DNA from: Lachnospiraceae bacterium
Lineage (GTDB): Bacteria > Bacillota > Clostridia > Lachnospirales > Lachnospiraceae
Direction: 5' to 3'
Assembly: GCA_024698145.1 (NCBI GenBank)
Contig: JAILRO010000066.1
Span: forward strand, 1-47,587
DNA: 47,587 nucleotides
In this document: piece by piece, positions 35,868 to 44,084 of the stretch
How positions within the stretch are numbered: position 1 is the stretch's first letter
How the letters are laid out: every line of letters starts with the position of its first letter
Program-made: the position numbers and the translations under genes
Notes under the pieces: model-generated
Told to the model about the DNA's origin: nothing
The model's input: the letters and a program-made list of their open reading frames with translations, nothing else
Databases searched by the model: none

Positions 35868-37052
35868 TTATGAATACAGTGCTGCAAGTTTTTCAAAGGC
35901 TGCAATTGAGCGTTTGACTTTCTCGGTAGGAATGCAGTAACTGATTCGGAAGTGTCCGGGTACTCCGAAGGAATCACTTGGCACAATTATAAGGTCAAAC
36001 TCTTTTGCTTTGTTGCAGAATGCAACAGCATCAGGCTCGAGTGATTTCGGGAACATGTAGAATGTTCCGCCGGGCTCAACTATTTCAAAGCCAAGCTTTG
36101 TAAGTTCAGTGTAGAGAATATTTTTGTTCTCTTCATATACTGATAAATCAGATGTCTCGTAAAGACATTTTGAAACTGCAAGCTGAATAATACTTGGCGG
36201 ACAGTTATGACCTGTTCCTCTAGATATCTGACCGCACATATCAACAATAAGTGCAGAGTCGCCGCATGCGGGATTAACTGCAATGTATCCGATACGCTCA
36301 CCCGGAAGTGAGAGTGACTTACTAAATGAATAACATGTAAGTGTATTGTTGTAATGAGCTGCCACAAACGGAGCATCGCAACCGTTAAACACAATCTCTC
36401 TGTATGGTTCATCAGAAATAATATATATAGGATGACCATACTCTTCTTCCTTTTCTGTAAGAATCATTGCGAGCTTGTCGATTGTTTCGGTCGAATATAC
36501 GATTCCGGATGGATTGTTAGGACTGTTGATAAGGACAGCCATAACTTTTTCGTTAAGCATATCAAGAAATGCATCGAAGTTAATCTGGAAACTGCTGATA
36601 TCGGCAGGAACAATCTTAAGCTTAGCTCCGGTTTCTTCTATATAAGGTCTGTATTCCGGGAAGAAAGGAGCAAATGTTATAATCTCGTCACCGGGAACGG
36701 TTACAGCTCTTGCTGAATGAGCGATAGCACCGGCAGCTCCACTGGTCATGAAGATATCTTTCTTCTCGTAGTTCATATCAAAACGATCATTTAACGACTT
36801 GGCAATAGCTTCTCTTACAGAGTCGATACCAAGAGTCGGCGAATAGCCGTGAAGACTTACAGGCTCGCTTTCTTGAAGCAATCTTATCATTTCATCAGTA
36901 AAACTCTGTGGTGGTGCAACGGAAGGATTACCAAGGCTGTAGTCAAAAACATTCTCGTATCCAATCTCGGCAGCACGTTCCTTGCCATACATGAAAAGTT
37001 CACGTATAACAGACTTCTGTCCACACATGTCAATAAAGTGTTGATTCAACAT
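35868..37052 (-). CDS. pyridoxal-phosphate-dependent aminotransferase (class I/II)
   Basis: The 394-residue enzyme has the fold-type I layout: SLGNPSVAPP at the N-terminus, GAAGAIAH for PLP phosphate, the SPNNPSG block that binds the cofactor ring, the ISDEPYREIV Asp, and the Schiff-base lysine in SFSKSLSLPGERIGY. It belongs to the aspartate-aminotransferase-like family (AAT_I); the amino donor is not predictable from sequence alone. The - strand ribosome site is GAGGAT before the ATG at 37052. It stands alone, convergent to fba and divergent from the DUF6145-like gene. Confidence 0.93.
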   Translation of the reverse strand: MLNQHFIDMCGQKSVIRELFMYGKERAAEIGYENVFDYSLGNPSVAPPQSFTDEMIRLLQESEPVSLHGYSPTLGIDSVREAIAKSLNDRFDMNYEKKDIFMTSGAAGAIAHSARAVTVPGDEIITFAPFFPEYRPYIEETGAKLKIVPADISSFQINFDAFLDMLNEKVMAVLINSPNNPSGIVYSTETIDKLAMILTEKEEEYGHPIYIISDEPYREIVFNGCDAPFVAAHYNNTLTCYSFSKSLSLPGERIGYIAVNPACGDSALIVDMCGQISRGTGHNCPPSIIQLAVSKCLYETSDLSVYEENKNILYTELTKLGFEIVEPGGTFYMFPKSLEPDAVAFCNKAKEFDLIIVPSDSFGVPGHFRISYCIPTEKVKRSIAAFEKLAALYS

Positions 37053-37149
37053 ATTGTTTTAATCCTCTTTTCTTATATAAGTATATTTGTAATTTGTTTT
37101 GCGATTATCTTATCAGATTTTTTGATATGTTGCAACTTGCCTTTTTGCG

Positions 37150-37178
37150 TTGAAATGTCACTTGATAAATGTTATACT
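37150..37178 (+). promoter_or_regulatory. promoter of the DUF6145-like gene
   Basis: TTGAAA (37150-37155), 17-bp spacer, TATACT (37173-37178). Transcription from about 37185 excludes the longer reading frame that starts at 37150. Confidence 0.75.
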
Positions 37179-37245
37179 CGTATGCAGTTGGTGTGCGATG
37201 ACAAAGATTTTATTCGCACAAATACATGAGCTAAGGAAGAGAAAT

Positions 37246-37593
37246 ATGGGAAGACAAAAGGTTGTGCTTTGCGCATCATCAAAATATGAAGAAAAATACT
37301 ATTTGAATCCTGTTTTCGATAAATTGCCGGATGCAATCAAAGAAGAGTTGCAGGTTATGTGCGTTCTCTTTACTGAGGATATAGGAGGAATCCTAACCCT
37401 TGAGTTTAATGAGGACAATGAACTTATATTCAAAACTATGGCCGACGAAAACGATCTTCTTTATGACGAAATCGGTTGCGCCCTAAAGATTAAGCAATAC
37501 CAGACCACCAAACGCGAACTTCTTGAGAGTATTTCGCTCTTCTATAGAATATTCGTATTAGGCGAGGATGTCGAGGAAATGATGGAAGTATAG
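37246..37593 (+). CDS. small DUF6145-like protein
   Basis: A 115-residue soluble protein beginning MGRQKVVLCASSKYEEKYYLNPVF. It has an alpha/beta character with 'LTLEFNEDNELIFKTMADENDLLYDEIG' and a helical C-terminus ending in acidic residues. It matches the short Lachnospiraceae proteins filed as DUF6145; function unknown. AAGGAAG stands 6 bases before the ATG and the promoter lies 68 bases upstream. Its stop codon touches the first base of the inverted-repeat element. Confidence 0.78.
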   Translation: MGRQKVVLCASSKYEEKYYLNPVFDKLPDAIKEELQVMCVLFTEDIGGILTLEFNEDNELIFKTMADENDLLYDEIGCALKIKQYQTTKRELLESISLFYRIFVLGEDVEEMMEV

Positions 37594-37796
37594 GTAGTTG
37601 CGAAACTGCACAAATTGTATATTGCGATGTACGTATTATGCAGTATCCATAAACAGACCCTTTGTGACCGCCGGTACTTAACGAACACGAGGTGTGAGTT
37701 TAGTACCGCTGCGTGAACAACGGAGCGAAAGCGTGTCTGTGTTGGAACTGCGTAATATGTACATGAGCGTGTAACGGAAAGTAGTTTCGCAACTAC
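37594..37796. repeat. 203-bp inverted-repeat element with nested stems
   Basis: Outer arms of 14 bp are perfect (37594-37607 with 37783-37796). Within them a 15-bp arm pair (37629-37643 with 37748-37762, two G-U), then ACAGAC/GTCTGT (37653-37658 with 37735-37740), then CGGTACT/AGTACCG (37672-37678 with 37702-37708) and a GCGAAAGC mini-hairpin (37725-37732). No coding frame is evident. It fills the gap between the DUF6145-like gene and coaX. It could be a miniature transposable element, a REP-type repeat or a structured RNA; the G-U pairs mean the RNA folds better than the DNA. Confidence 0.75.
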
Positions 37797-37822
37797 TGGA
37801 TAAAAATGAAAGGAGACAGCAT

Positions 37823-38590
37823 ATGCTTCTTGCGATAGATATAGGAAATACGAACATAACAATAGGTCTTTTTAATGGCGATGAAATAGAAGGTACATTC
37901 CGAATGACAACAAAGATTCCGCGTACATCAGACGAGTACGGAATCTTCTTCTACAACCTTCTTCACAGCAGAGGAATGAGTCGCGAAGTCGTAGATGCGG
38001 CTATTATGGCTTCGGTTGTGCCGGATGTTAATCACCACATAATAAACGGACTTATCAAATACTTCAATGTTAATCCGATACTTGTTGAACCGGGAATTAA
38101 GACCGGTATTAAGATTAATATTCCAAACCCTAAGGAAATGGGTGCGGACCGAATTGTTGATGCGGTTGCTGCATATGAGATATATGGTGGACCGGTACTT
38201 GTTATCGACTACGGTACCGCAACTACACATGATTTGGTTTTGGAAGATGCAACACTTGTCGGTGGTGTCACATCGCCGGGTATAAGAATTGCGGCACATG
38301 CTCTTTGGCAGGATGCTGCGAAACTTCCGAAGATTGAGATTATGAAACCGGATAGAGTTCTTGGTAAGGACACAATAACATCTATGCAGTCCGGACTTAT
38401 CTTCGGTCACATCGGACAGACAGAGTACATTATCAGAAAGGTTCGCGAGGAAGTAGGCCTTGATAAGATGACGGTTGTTGCGACCGGTGGACTTGGCAAG
38501 ATTATTGCTGATGAAACAGATTGTATTGATTACTATGACCCGAACCTTACACTTAAAGGTCTTAACATTTTATATCACAAACAGAAGTAG
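37823..38590 (+). CDS. coaX: type III pantothenate kinase
   Basis: First step of coenzyme A synthesis: phosphorylates pantothenate with ATP; CoaX enzymes resist feedback by CoA. The 255 residues carry [12 protein letters not shown] (phosphate loop, 5-16), the pantothenate-binding [21 protein letters not shown] with the catalytic Asp (about 130-132) and the late GGLGKII. The Asp-Tyr-Gly-Thr-Ala-Thr-Thr motif is diagnostic. AAAGGAG lies 8 bases before the ATG. dus starts 3 bases after its stop, so they form an operon. Confidence 0.96.
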   Translation: MLLAIDIGNTNITIGLFNGDEIEGTFRMTTKIPRTSDEYGIFFYNLLHSRGMSREVVDAAIMASVVPDVNHHIINGLIKYFNVNPILVEPGIKTGIKINIPNPKEMGADRIVDAVAAYEIYGGPVLVIDYGTATTHDLVLEDATLVGGVTSPGIRIAAHALWQDAAKLPKIEIMKPDRVLGKDTITSMQSGLIFGHIGQTEYIIRKVREEVGLDKMTVVATGGLGKIIADETDCIDYYDPNLTLKGLNILYHKQK

Positions 38591-38593
38591 AAT

Positions 38594-39562
38594 ATGAAGA
38601 AGCAAATGATAGACTTAACCAACAAATTAATATTGGCGCCAATGGCAGGTATTACCGACCTGCCTTTTCGCTTGTTATGCAAAGAGCAGGGTTGCGACAT
38701 TCTATATACTGAAATGGTAAGTGCGAAAGCAATACTTTATAAGAATCGAAACACGGAACCGTTGCTTCACTATGAGGATATTGAACACCCGATAGCGTTA
38801 CAGCTTTTTGGTTCGGAGCCTGAAATAATGGCTGACATTGCATCAAGAATGCAGGAAAGAGGCTATGATTTTATTGATGTGAATATGGGCTGTCCTGTTC
38901 CGAAGATTGTTAACAATGGCGAGGGCTCTGCACTTATGAAGAATCCGAAGCTTGTCGGAGAAATCGTTTCGGCCATGGTAAAAGCCTGTGATGTTCCGAT
39001 AACAGTCAAGATTAGAAAAGGCTTCGATGAGAATAATATAAATGCAGTTGAGATTGCCAAAGTTGTCGAGCAAAGTGGTGGTTCGGCAATTGCTATTCAC
39101 GGAAGGCTTAGAAGCGAGTACTACTCCGGCAAGGCTGACTGGGATATAATACGACAGGTCAAAGAAGCGGTGTCGATTCCGGTTATAGGTAACGGCGACC
39201 TTTTAACGCCTGATGATGTTATTGCCATGAAGAAACAGACGGGTTGCGATGCATTTATGATAGGACGCGGAGCCAAAGGAAATCCGTTTATATTCTCACA
39301 AATGAAAACTTATTTCGAGAAGGGATATGTTCCGGAAAAACCTGATGTTACGGTGATGATGGAGACGATGCTTCGTCATGCAAGAATGATGGTTGAACAC
39401 AAAGGCGAGTTTTCGGGCATTCATGAAATGCGTAAGCATGTTGCATGGTACACAACCGGTTATCCAAAATCTTCAAAATTAAGAGACAAGGTCAATAATA
39501 TAGAAAGTTATGAGGAGCTTGAGAATCTTCTTCAGATGTACATAGATAATATCAGAGCATAA
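38594..39562 (+). CDS. tRNA-dihydrouridine synthase, DusB type
   Basis: FMN enzyme that reduces uridines in the tRNA D-loop. The 322 residues form a TIM barrel with [13 protein letters not shown] (FMN contact), the catalytic Cys in [30 protein letters not shown], the [15 protein letters not shown] block and [10 protein letters not shown], followed by a helical tRNA-binding tail from about 245. Coupled to coaX with a 3-base gap; coaX-dusB adjacency is usual in Firmicutes. Confidence 0.95.
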   Translation: MKKQMIDLTNKLILAPMAGITDLPFRLLCKEQGCDILYTEMVSAKAILYKNRNTEPLLHYEDIEHPIALQLFGSEPEIMADIASRMQERGYDFIDVNMGCPVPKIVNNGEGSALMKNPKLVGEIVSAMVKACDVPITVKIRKGFDENNINAVEIAKVVEQSGGSAIAIHGRLRSEYYSGKADWDIIRQVKEAVSIPVIGNGDLLTPDDVIAMKKQTGCDAFMIGRGAKGNPFIFSQMKTYFEKGYVPEKPDVTVMMETMLRHARMMVEHKGEFSGIHEMRKHVAWYTTGYPKSSKLRDKVNNIESYEELENLLQMYIDNIRA

Positions 39563-39651
39563 ATATATTTATCAAAAAAACGACATTTACACTATCATAA
39601 TGTGGATTTTGCAGAATATAATATAAGATAATGCATAATGTAAGGTCTTAT

Positions 39652-40473
39652 ATGAAGGAAAAAACCAAGGTATGGTATATTAATTTTTCTGTTGGCAAAG
39701 TTGAGAATGACAAGCCGTATTTTTTAAAAAAATATTGGAGCATTAGAGAGACTTCCTATGATGATTTGTCCGGTATTAGTGTTATAAGAAATAAAGATAT
39801 AATTAAAACTGTAGACGAGAATGAGCTTGCCCGCTTGAAAAGAAAACTGGACAGGTTCGATTATAGTGATGCAGTTATCATTGCTGATTACAAAATGTCC
39901 GGTCTTCTTGGCATTGAAGACATGATGTTTCAGGCACGGAAAAATGAGTTTATTAATAATCGTGAGTATATTATAGATAGAATACAGGAAAAATATTTGG
40001 GGAATGAAAATGCCACCGTCGTAATTGATAATACTGCATGGAGTCGCAAAGAGTTGTTTGTTATACTGAAAACTCTCAAAGATTATTACAGGAAAATCAA
40101 GATACTTACGGATGCTTCGCGAATTGATTTGGGTGAATTGGCAGAAGTTTTTTATGATGAATGGGGAGCGGTCATTTCTATTTACAGAATTGATTGTTAT
40201 CCTGTTGAAAGACAGAATTTTGTGCTTTTTTTATTAAAACGATGGAATCCGATGTGGACATACCGCATAAGATATGACGCAGCATATGTTGTAGAAAATG
40301 TGCAAAGAGAACACAAAAGGATGCAGGGAACCGGAAAGAATACATTTTCGGGACTTGTATATAATGGTAAAATGCCTGTTTCATATGAGCTTGGAGTTAA
40401 CATGGCATGGCAGAAACCTGCGATATATGAAAAGTTTCGAGTTAATGTGATTGATATTTATGAGCTGGAATGA
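39652..40473 (+). CDS. unknown protein upstream of the HD-domain gene
   Basis: About 273 residues, soluble, no signal peptide. It opens KEKTKVWYINFSVGKVENDKPYFLKKYWSIRETSYDDL and has alternating strand-helix segments such as 'DAVIIADYKMSG', 'ATVVIDNTAW' and 'KIKILTD', suggesting a Rossmann-like core of about residues 75-185. No catalytic motif is recognised. A TATAAT box at 39617-39622 puts transcription start near 39629, so the ATG at 39631 would be leaderless; the ATG at 39652, 8 bases after TAAGG, is preferred. The HD-domain gene begins 34 bases after it. Confidence 0.65.
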   Translation: MKEKTKVWYINFSVGKVENDKPYFLKKYWSIRETSYDDLSGISVIRNKDIIKTVDENELARLKRKLDRFDYSDAVIIADYKMSGLLGIEDMMFQARKNEFINNREYIIDRIQEKYLGNENATVVIDNTAWSRKELFVILKTLKDYYRKIKILTDASRIDLGELAEVFYDEWGAVISIYRIDCYPVERQNFVLFLLKRWNPMWTYRIRYDAAYVVENVQREHKRMQGTGKNTFSGLVYNGKMPVSYELGVNMAWQKPAIYEKFRVNVIDIYELE

Positions 40474-40507
40474 TACAATAGACTATACACATGCTGGAGG
40501 TGGTACA

Positions 40508-41590
40508 ATGATTTACGTGAAAACAGAGGACCTTAAGGTTGGTATGAGACTTGCTCGTCCGATATACAACAAAAAAGGAGTGCTTCTCTATAGCAGAGAT
40601 GACCGAATTACCAAACAGGGAATAGAAAGTGTTAATAATTTCGGGTTAATCGGACTTTATATACTTGAACCTGCAGAACCTCTACCGCCTATGACGGAAG
40701 AAGAGATGGAATTTGAAAGATTCCAGACAATGGCCGTATTCGCCATTAAGGATTCTCTTGACGCGATTGTAAAGGGCAACGAGCCTAAGCAGTTAATGTC
40801 CCAGGCAGATGAACTTATCAGAAGATTTGGATCATTGAACCACAAAATCCACTTTAACCAGAATTTAAGAAGTCCCGAGGACTATGTGTATAAACATTCG
40901 TTAAATGTTGCAATATTAGCTGCTCTTATATCTCATAGAGCAGGCTTTGGTATAGTTGAGCAGACAGAGGTTATAGTAGCTGCAATTCTTCATGACCTTG
41001 GTAAGCTTACGTTGCCGGCTCAGCTTAGAGGTAAGATAGAAGGACTTGAAGATGATGAGGTCGCTCAGGTTGCAAGAGCAGTTATTACCGGTATTGATAA
41101 GATTTCAAGTTCGTTCCGTCTTCCGGTAGGAGTTAAAGGAATATTAATGCAGCTTTGCCAGCTTCAGTACATTCCGGAGAACGCACCTAATAAGATTTTA
41201 CCTGCGGTTAAAGTTCTTATGGTAGCGAATGCCTATGATCAGTGTACTGCCATGCAATTAGATGTTGAGCCACATACAGAGATAGATGCTGTTCGCTTAC
41301 TTCAAAGTGATAGCAAGTTGTATGATCCGGATATGGTAAGACATCTTCTTAACAGTGTTCAGATTCTCTATCCCGGAGTTTGTGTTGAACTTACTAATCG
41401 TGAGAAAGGACTTGTTCTTACGGAGAATGACAAAGATATATTAAGACCTATTATTTTGAGCTTCTCAAGAAATCAGATGCTTAATCTTAACAGCGATTCT
41501 GTATTTGCCGAAGTTCAAATAGCTAATATAATGAAGACGATGGATAACCGTATCAAGGTTGATCCGGAAACACTCAAAGAATATATGTAA
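40508..41590 (+). CDS. HD-domain protein related to HD-GYP phosphodiesterases, GYP lost
   Basis: HD-GYP proteins degrade cyclic di-GMP. This 360-residue protein has a DUF3391-like N-terminus (KTEDLKVGMRLARPIY, KQGIESVNNFGLIGLYI) and the first half of the HD-GYP core: His130 and HDLGK at 162-166. The following part lacks the expected HHE and GYP motifs; the corresponding region reads GVKGILMQLCQLQYIPENA. So the second metal site is incomplete and the enzyme may be inactive or a c-di-GMP sensor. The ATG at 40508, five bases after GGAGGT, is chosen over the ATG at 40451, which would overlap the previous gene. Confidence 0.85.
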   Translation: MIYVKTEDLKVGMRLARPIYNKKGVLLYSRDDRITKQGIESVNNFGLIGLYILEPAEPLPPMTEEEMEFERFQTMAVFAIKDSLDAIVKGNEPKQLMSQADELIRRFGSLNHKIHFNQNLRSPEDYVYKHSLNVAILAALISHRAGFGIVEQTEVIVAAILHDLGKLTLPAQLRGKIEGLEDDEVAQVARAVITGIDKISSSFRLPVGVKGILMQLCQLQYIPENAPNKILPAVKVLMVANAYDQCTAMQLDVEPHTEIDAVRLLQSDSKLYDPDMVRHLLNSVQILYPGVCVELTNREKGLVLTENDKDILRPIILSFSRNQMLNLNSDSVFAEVQIANIMKTMDNRIKVDPETLKEYM

Positions 41591-41600
41591 TTATATAATA

Positions 41601-41631
41601 AGAAAAGAAGCTGGACACCAGCTTCTTTTCT
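41601..41631. terminator. bidirectional terminator
   Basis: A perfect 14-bp stem (41601-41614 with 41618-41631, loop ACA) whose arms are A-rich and T-rich. It lies between the convergent HD-domain and CBS genes. Confidence 0.9.
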
Positions 41632-41634
41632 TGG

Positions 41635-42045
41635 TTATGCACGGTCATAATAATATTGAATAACGTCCTTGCGCTTGACGATACCGATGAAATTATCGCA
41701 ATCATCTACAACGGGTACGAAGTTTTGCTTCATGATTTTTGACAGAAGATCCTCCATGTTTGAGCTTGCATTAACGGGCTCATAGTCGATCCTTCGAGGA
41801 ACAACCGTCAGGGGCATTTCTTCCAATTCGTCGCGACTCATACCTGTGTCGTTGTTATACAGATACCATAACATGTCGCCTTCGGTTAATGTGCCTACAT
41901 ACTCACCGTCGTTACTTAAGATAGGAATTGAAGAGTACTTGTGCGTCTCCATTTTTTCGAGAACCTGACGCAAAGAATAATTCCAATCAAGAAATGCGAC
42001 CTCCGCCTTGGGCGTTAAGAAAAAAAGAATGTTGATGATTTTCAC
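41635..42045 (-). CDS. CBS-pair domain protein
   Basis: A 136-residue protein made of two CBS motifs: residues about 15-65 (YSSIPILSNDGEYVGTLTEGDMLWYL) and about 85-135 (NFVPVVDDCDNFIGIVKRKDVIQYYY). Stand-alone CBS pairs bind adenosine nucleotides and often act as small regulators of partner proteins. Its partner is not evident; the adjacent genes point away or converge. On the - strand GGGGAGGTGA lies directly before the ATG at 42045. The stop lies 4 bases from the shared terminator. Confidence 0.92.
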   Translation of the reverse strand: MKIINILFFLTPKAEVAFLDWNYSLRQVLEKMETHKYSSIPILSNDGEYVGTLTEGDMLWYLYNNDTGMSRDELEEMPLTVVPRRIDYEPVNASSNMEDLLSKIMKQNFVPVVDDCDNFIGIVKRKDVIQYYYDRA

Positions 42046-42143
42046 CTCCCCGAGAACAATATTTTAATTTAGATACAGTATATAATAAATCATGATTAAA
42101 AACAATTAAAATCATATGAACTTTTTATGAAGGTTTTTAATGG

Positions 42144-42178
42144 TTGTATTTGAAAAGTAAGTTTGTTATTATAACAAA
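42144..42178 (+). promoter_or_regulatory. promoter with palindromic operator over the -10 box
   Basis: TTGTAT (42144-42149), 17-bp spacer, TATTAT (42167-42172). The -10 box lies inside a perfect palindrome of 8+1+8 bases (42162-42178, TTTGTTAT-T-ATAACAAA). A dimeric regulator binding there would block the promoter. Confidence 0.65.
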
Positions 42179-42216
42179 TAGTAATACTACACATAAGATG
42201 AAGTGAGGCGATAAAA

Positions 42217-43335
42217 GTGCAGGACAATGTGTTTTATGAAAATGTAGATTATCTATATCAGGTACGTACCGACCTGGAAGCGGTAGAGCAGCTCAAGAAA
42301 GAAATGGCTGAGTACAGACTTCAGGAGAAGAGTCTCAAGAAGGGAATCATTTCCGAAGAAAAATCTATTCAGGACGAGATTAATCAGACTATAAAACGCA
42401 GAAAGAATGAAATTGAGCGTGAGTACGATGTTCAGATTGATGCCAACAAAGCAAGAAGCAGAAGCGTCAATGCGAAGCGCGACAAGACGAAGAATAAGCG
42501 TATAGGCGAACGTGTCTCTGTTGAAACTGCGGAACTTGTTGAAGAGAGTCGTCAATATCAGGTTGAAATGAGAACGCTTTTCAAGGCAAAACATTTGCCG
42601 TCGTTTGCGAGAAGCGGATACTTTTATTGTCTTTATATGCCTAAAAAGATAACGGAATATATTATAATGATAATTACTGTTTTGGCTGTTTACGCAGGCA
42701 TCCCTTCACTTATATATATTTTAAGCAAGCAGTTCTTTTTCAAAAATAATCCGAACATGCTCACATACGGTGCTGTGCTTATAACGGCGGCTGTACTTTT
42801 CGTAATAACACTTGTATATATAATTATTTTCAATCTGGTCAAAGTGAGAAATTATGAAACCCTCAAAGAAGGCAGACATATAAGGGACGAGATAGAAGCC
42901 AACAAACGCCAGATGCGCGCGATTAAGAATAAAATCAACAAGGACAAAGACGACAGTCAGTATGGTCTTGATAAGTATGATGACAAGTTGCTTGAACTTG
43001 ATGAGGAACTTGATGAGATAAGTCGCGAGAAACAGGATGCCATGACAGTTTTTGAAAATGAGACCAAACCGGTTCTCATTGCCGAGGTCAATGACAGAAG
43101 GCTTCCGATTATTGACGACATGAAAGCCCGAATTGACAAGCTTGAGGACAATATTGCGTTACTGGATGAAGATATTAAGAACTCATCTCTTGCAATAGCT
43201 AACAATTACGGGGCAATTCTAGGCAAGGAATTCTGCACACCGGAGAAGGTGGATGACCTCATTTCTCTTATGGAAGACGGAACCGCGGATACGGTGTCCG
43301 AAGCAATTGCAGCTTACAAGGGTGCGGGCAGATAA
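42217..43335 (+). CDS. membrane protein with two coiled-coil regions, unknown
   Basis: The 372-residue protein has a charged coiled coil (about 10-125), two membrane helices (about 147-170 and 182-207), a second coiled coil (about 215-345) and a short C-terminal domain with KEFCTPEKVDDLISLMEDGTADTVSEAIAAYKG, a small helical unit seen in other Firmicutes coiled-coil proteins. No enzyme motif. The GTG start has GAGG nine bases upstream. Its last 22 bases overlap the 3' end of the convergent yyaC gene, so the two mRNAs are antisense to each other there. Control by the palindromic operator upstream is likely. Function is not predicted. Confidence 0.78.
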   Translation: MQDNVFYENVDYLYQVRTDLEAVEQLKKEMAEYRLQEKSLKKGIISEEKSIQDEINQTIKRRKNEIEREYDVQIDANKARSRSVNAKRDKTKNKRIGERVSVETAELVEESRQYQVEMRTLFKAKHLPSFARSGYFYCLYMPKKITEYIIMIITVLAVYAGIPSLIYILSKQFFFKNNPNMLTYGAVLITAAVLFVITLVYIIIFNLVKVRNYETLKEGRHIRDEIEANKRQMRAIKNKINKDKDDSQYGLDKYDDKLLELDEELDEISREKQDAMTVFENETKPVLIAEVNDRRLPIIDDMKARIDKLEDNIALLDEDIKNSSLAIANNYGAILGKEFCTPEKVDDLISLMEDGTADTVSEAIAAYKGAGR

Positions 43336-43856
43336 CACATACTTATGGCATTACCGATGCAGTCTGCAAGCGTCATTACCGTGTGAAGTCTTGTACTTTG
43401 CAATAGAACTGAATTAGGGAAACCGGCAACATTTACAATGCCTGTGATAGAGAGATTACCTATCGCAGGCAGTTTTTTATTTACGCCCTTTCCGGGTAGC
43501 AATGGCTTTGAACATACGGTGGCATAGCCTATGTGCTCGGGAACTCCGAGGGAGGCGTCTATTGCAATGATAAAAGGTTTATCGAATTGTTCGTGTATAG
43601 TTTCCAAAGTTTCTTCGAGATTAAGCGCGTGCACGGGACGTTCCAAAGTCCCAAATACACTTATATCTGGACGCTCTTTCTTTAAATGATTCCCGACAAG
43701 TGGACCGAGGCAGTCACCGGTGGCTCTATCGGTTCCGATACAAAGAATAACGACATTGTCAGTATCTGTGTTGTGCCTGTGCAGAAACTTTTTTATTGCA
43801 CTATATAATTTTTTGTCTGCATCACTTTCAAAGGCGTTAAGGTAGATCGTTTTCAC
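43314..43856 (-). CDS. yyaC: YyaC-type sporulation protein (DUF1256)
   Basis: A 180-residue soluble protein of the hydrogenase-maturation-protease-like fold. Motifs of the family are present: ILCIGTDRATGDCLGPLVGNHL (about 38-59), GTLERPVHALNL and AIDASLG with ITGIVNVAGFPN. In Bacillus the gene is made in the forespore; its function is not settled (a germination-protease-like role has been suggested). Its presence hints at a sporulation history. GAGGGG lies upstream of the ATG at 43856 on the - strand. It overlaps the neighbouring gene tail by 22 bases. Confidence 0.9.
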   Translation of the reverse strand: MKTIYLNAFESDADKKLYSAIKKFLHRHNTDTDNVVILCIGTDRATGDCLGPLVGNHLKKERPDISVFGTLERPVHALNLEETLETIHEQFDKPFIIAIDASLGVPEHIGYATVCSKPLLPGKGVNKKLPAIGNLSITGIVNVAGFPNSVLLQSTRLHTVMTLADCIGNAISMCYLPAPL

Positions 43857-44084
43857 TTATATCCCCTCCATAATTATAATTTATGTAGAGCATTGCCGGA
43901 TTGAGCCTGTTCTAAACAGAAAAAGTCCCTAAAAATAAGAAATGTCGTTTTGTAGCGCAACGGCAAAAAAACTTCCGTATTTTGCGAACATTTTTATGGG
44001 AACAGGGACAAGGTTAGACATGATAAGATTTTCTTTGGTGGTATGTTATTGGAAGCTCAAAATGCCACGAAAGGAATGGAAGAG

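Noticed and set aside
37594-37796. CRISPR or tandem-repeat array
   Set aside because: The repeats are inverted and nested rather than regularly spaced direct repeats with spacers; no cas genes occur in the window.
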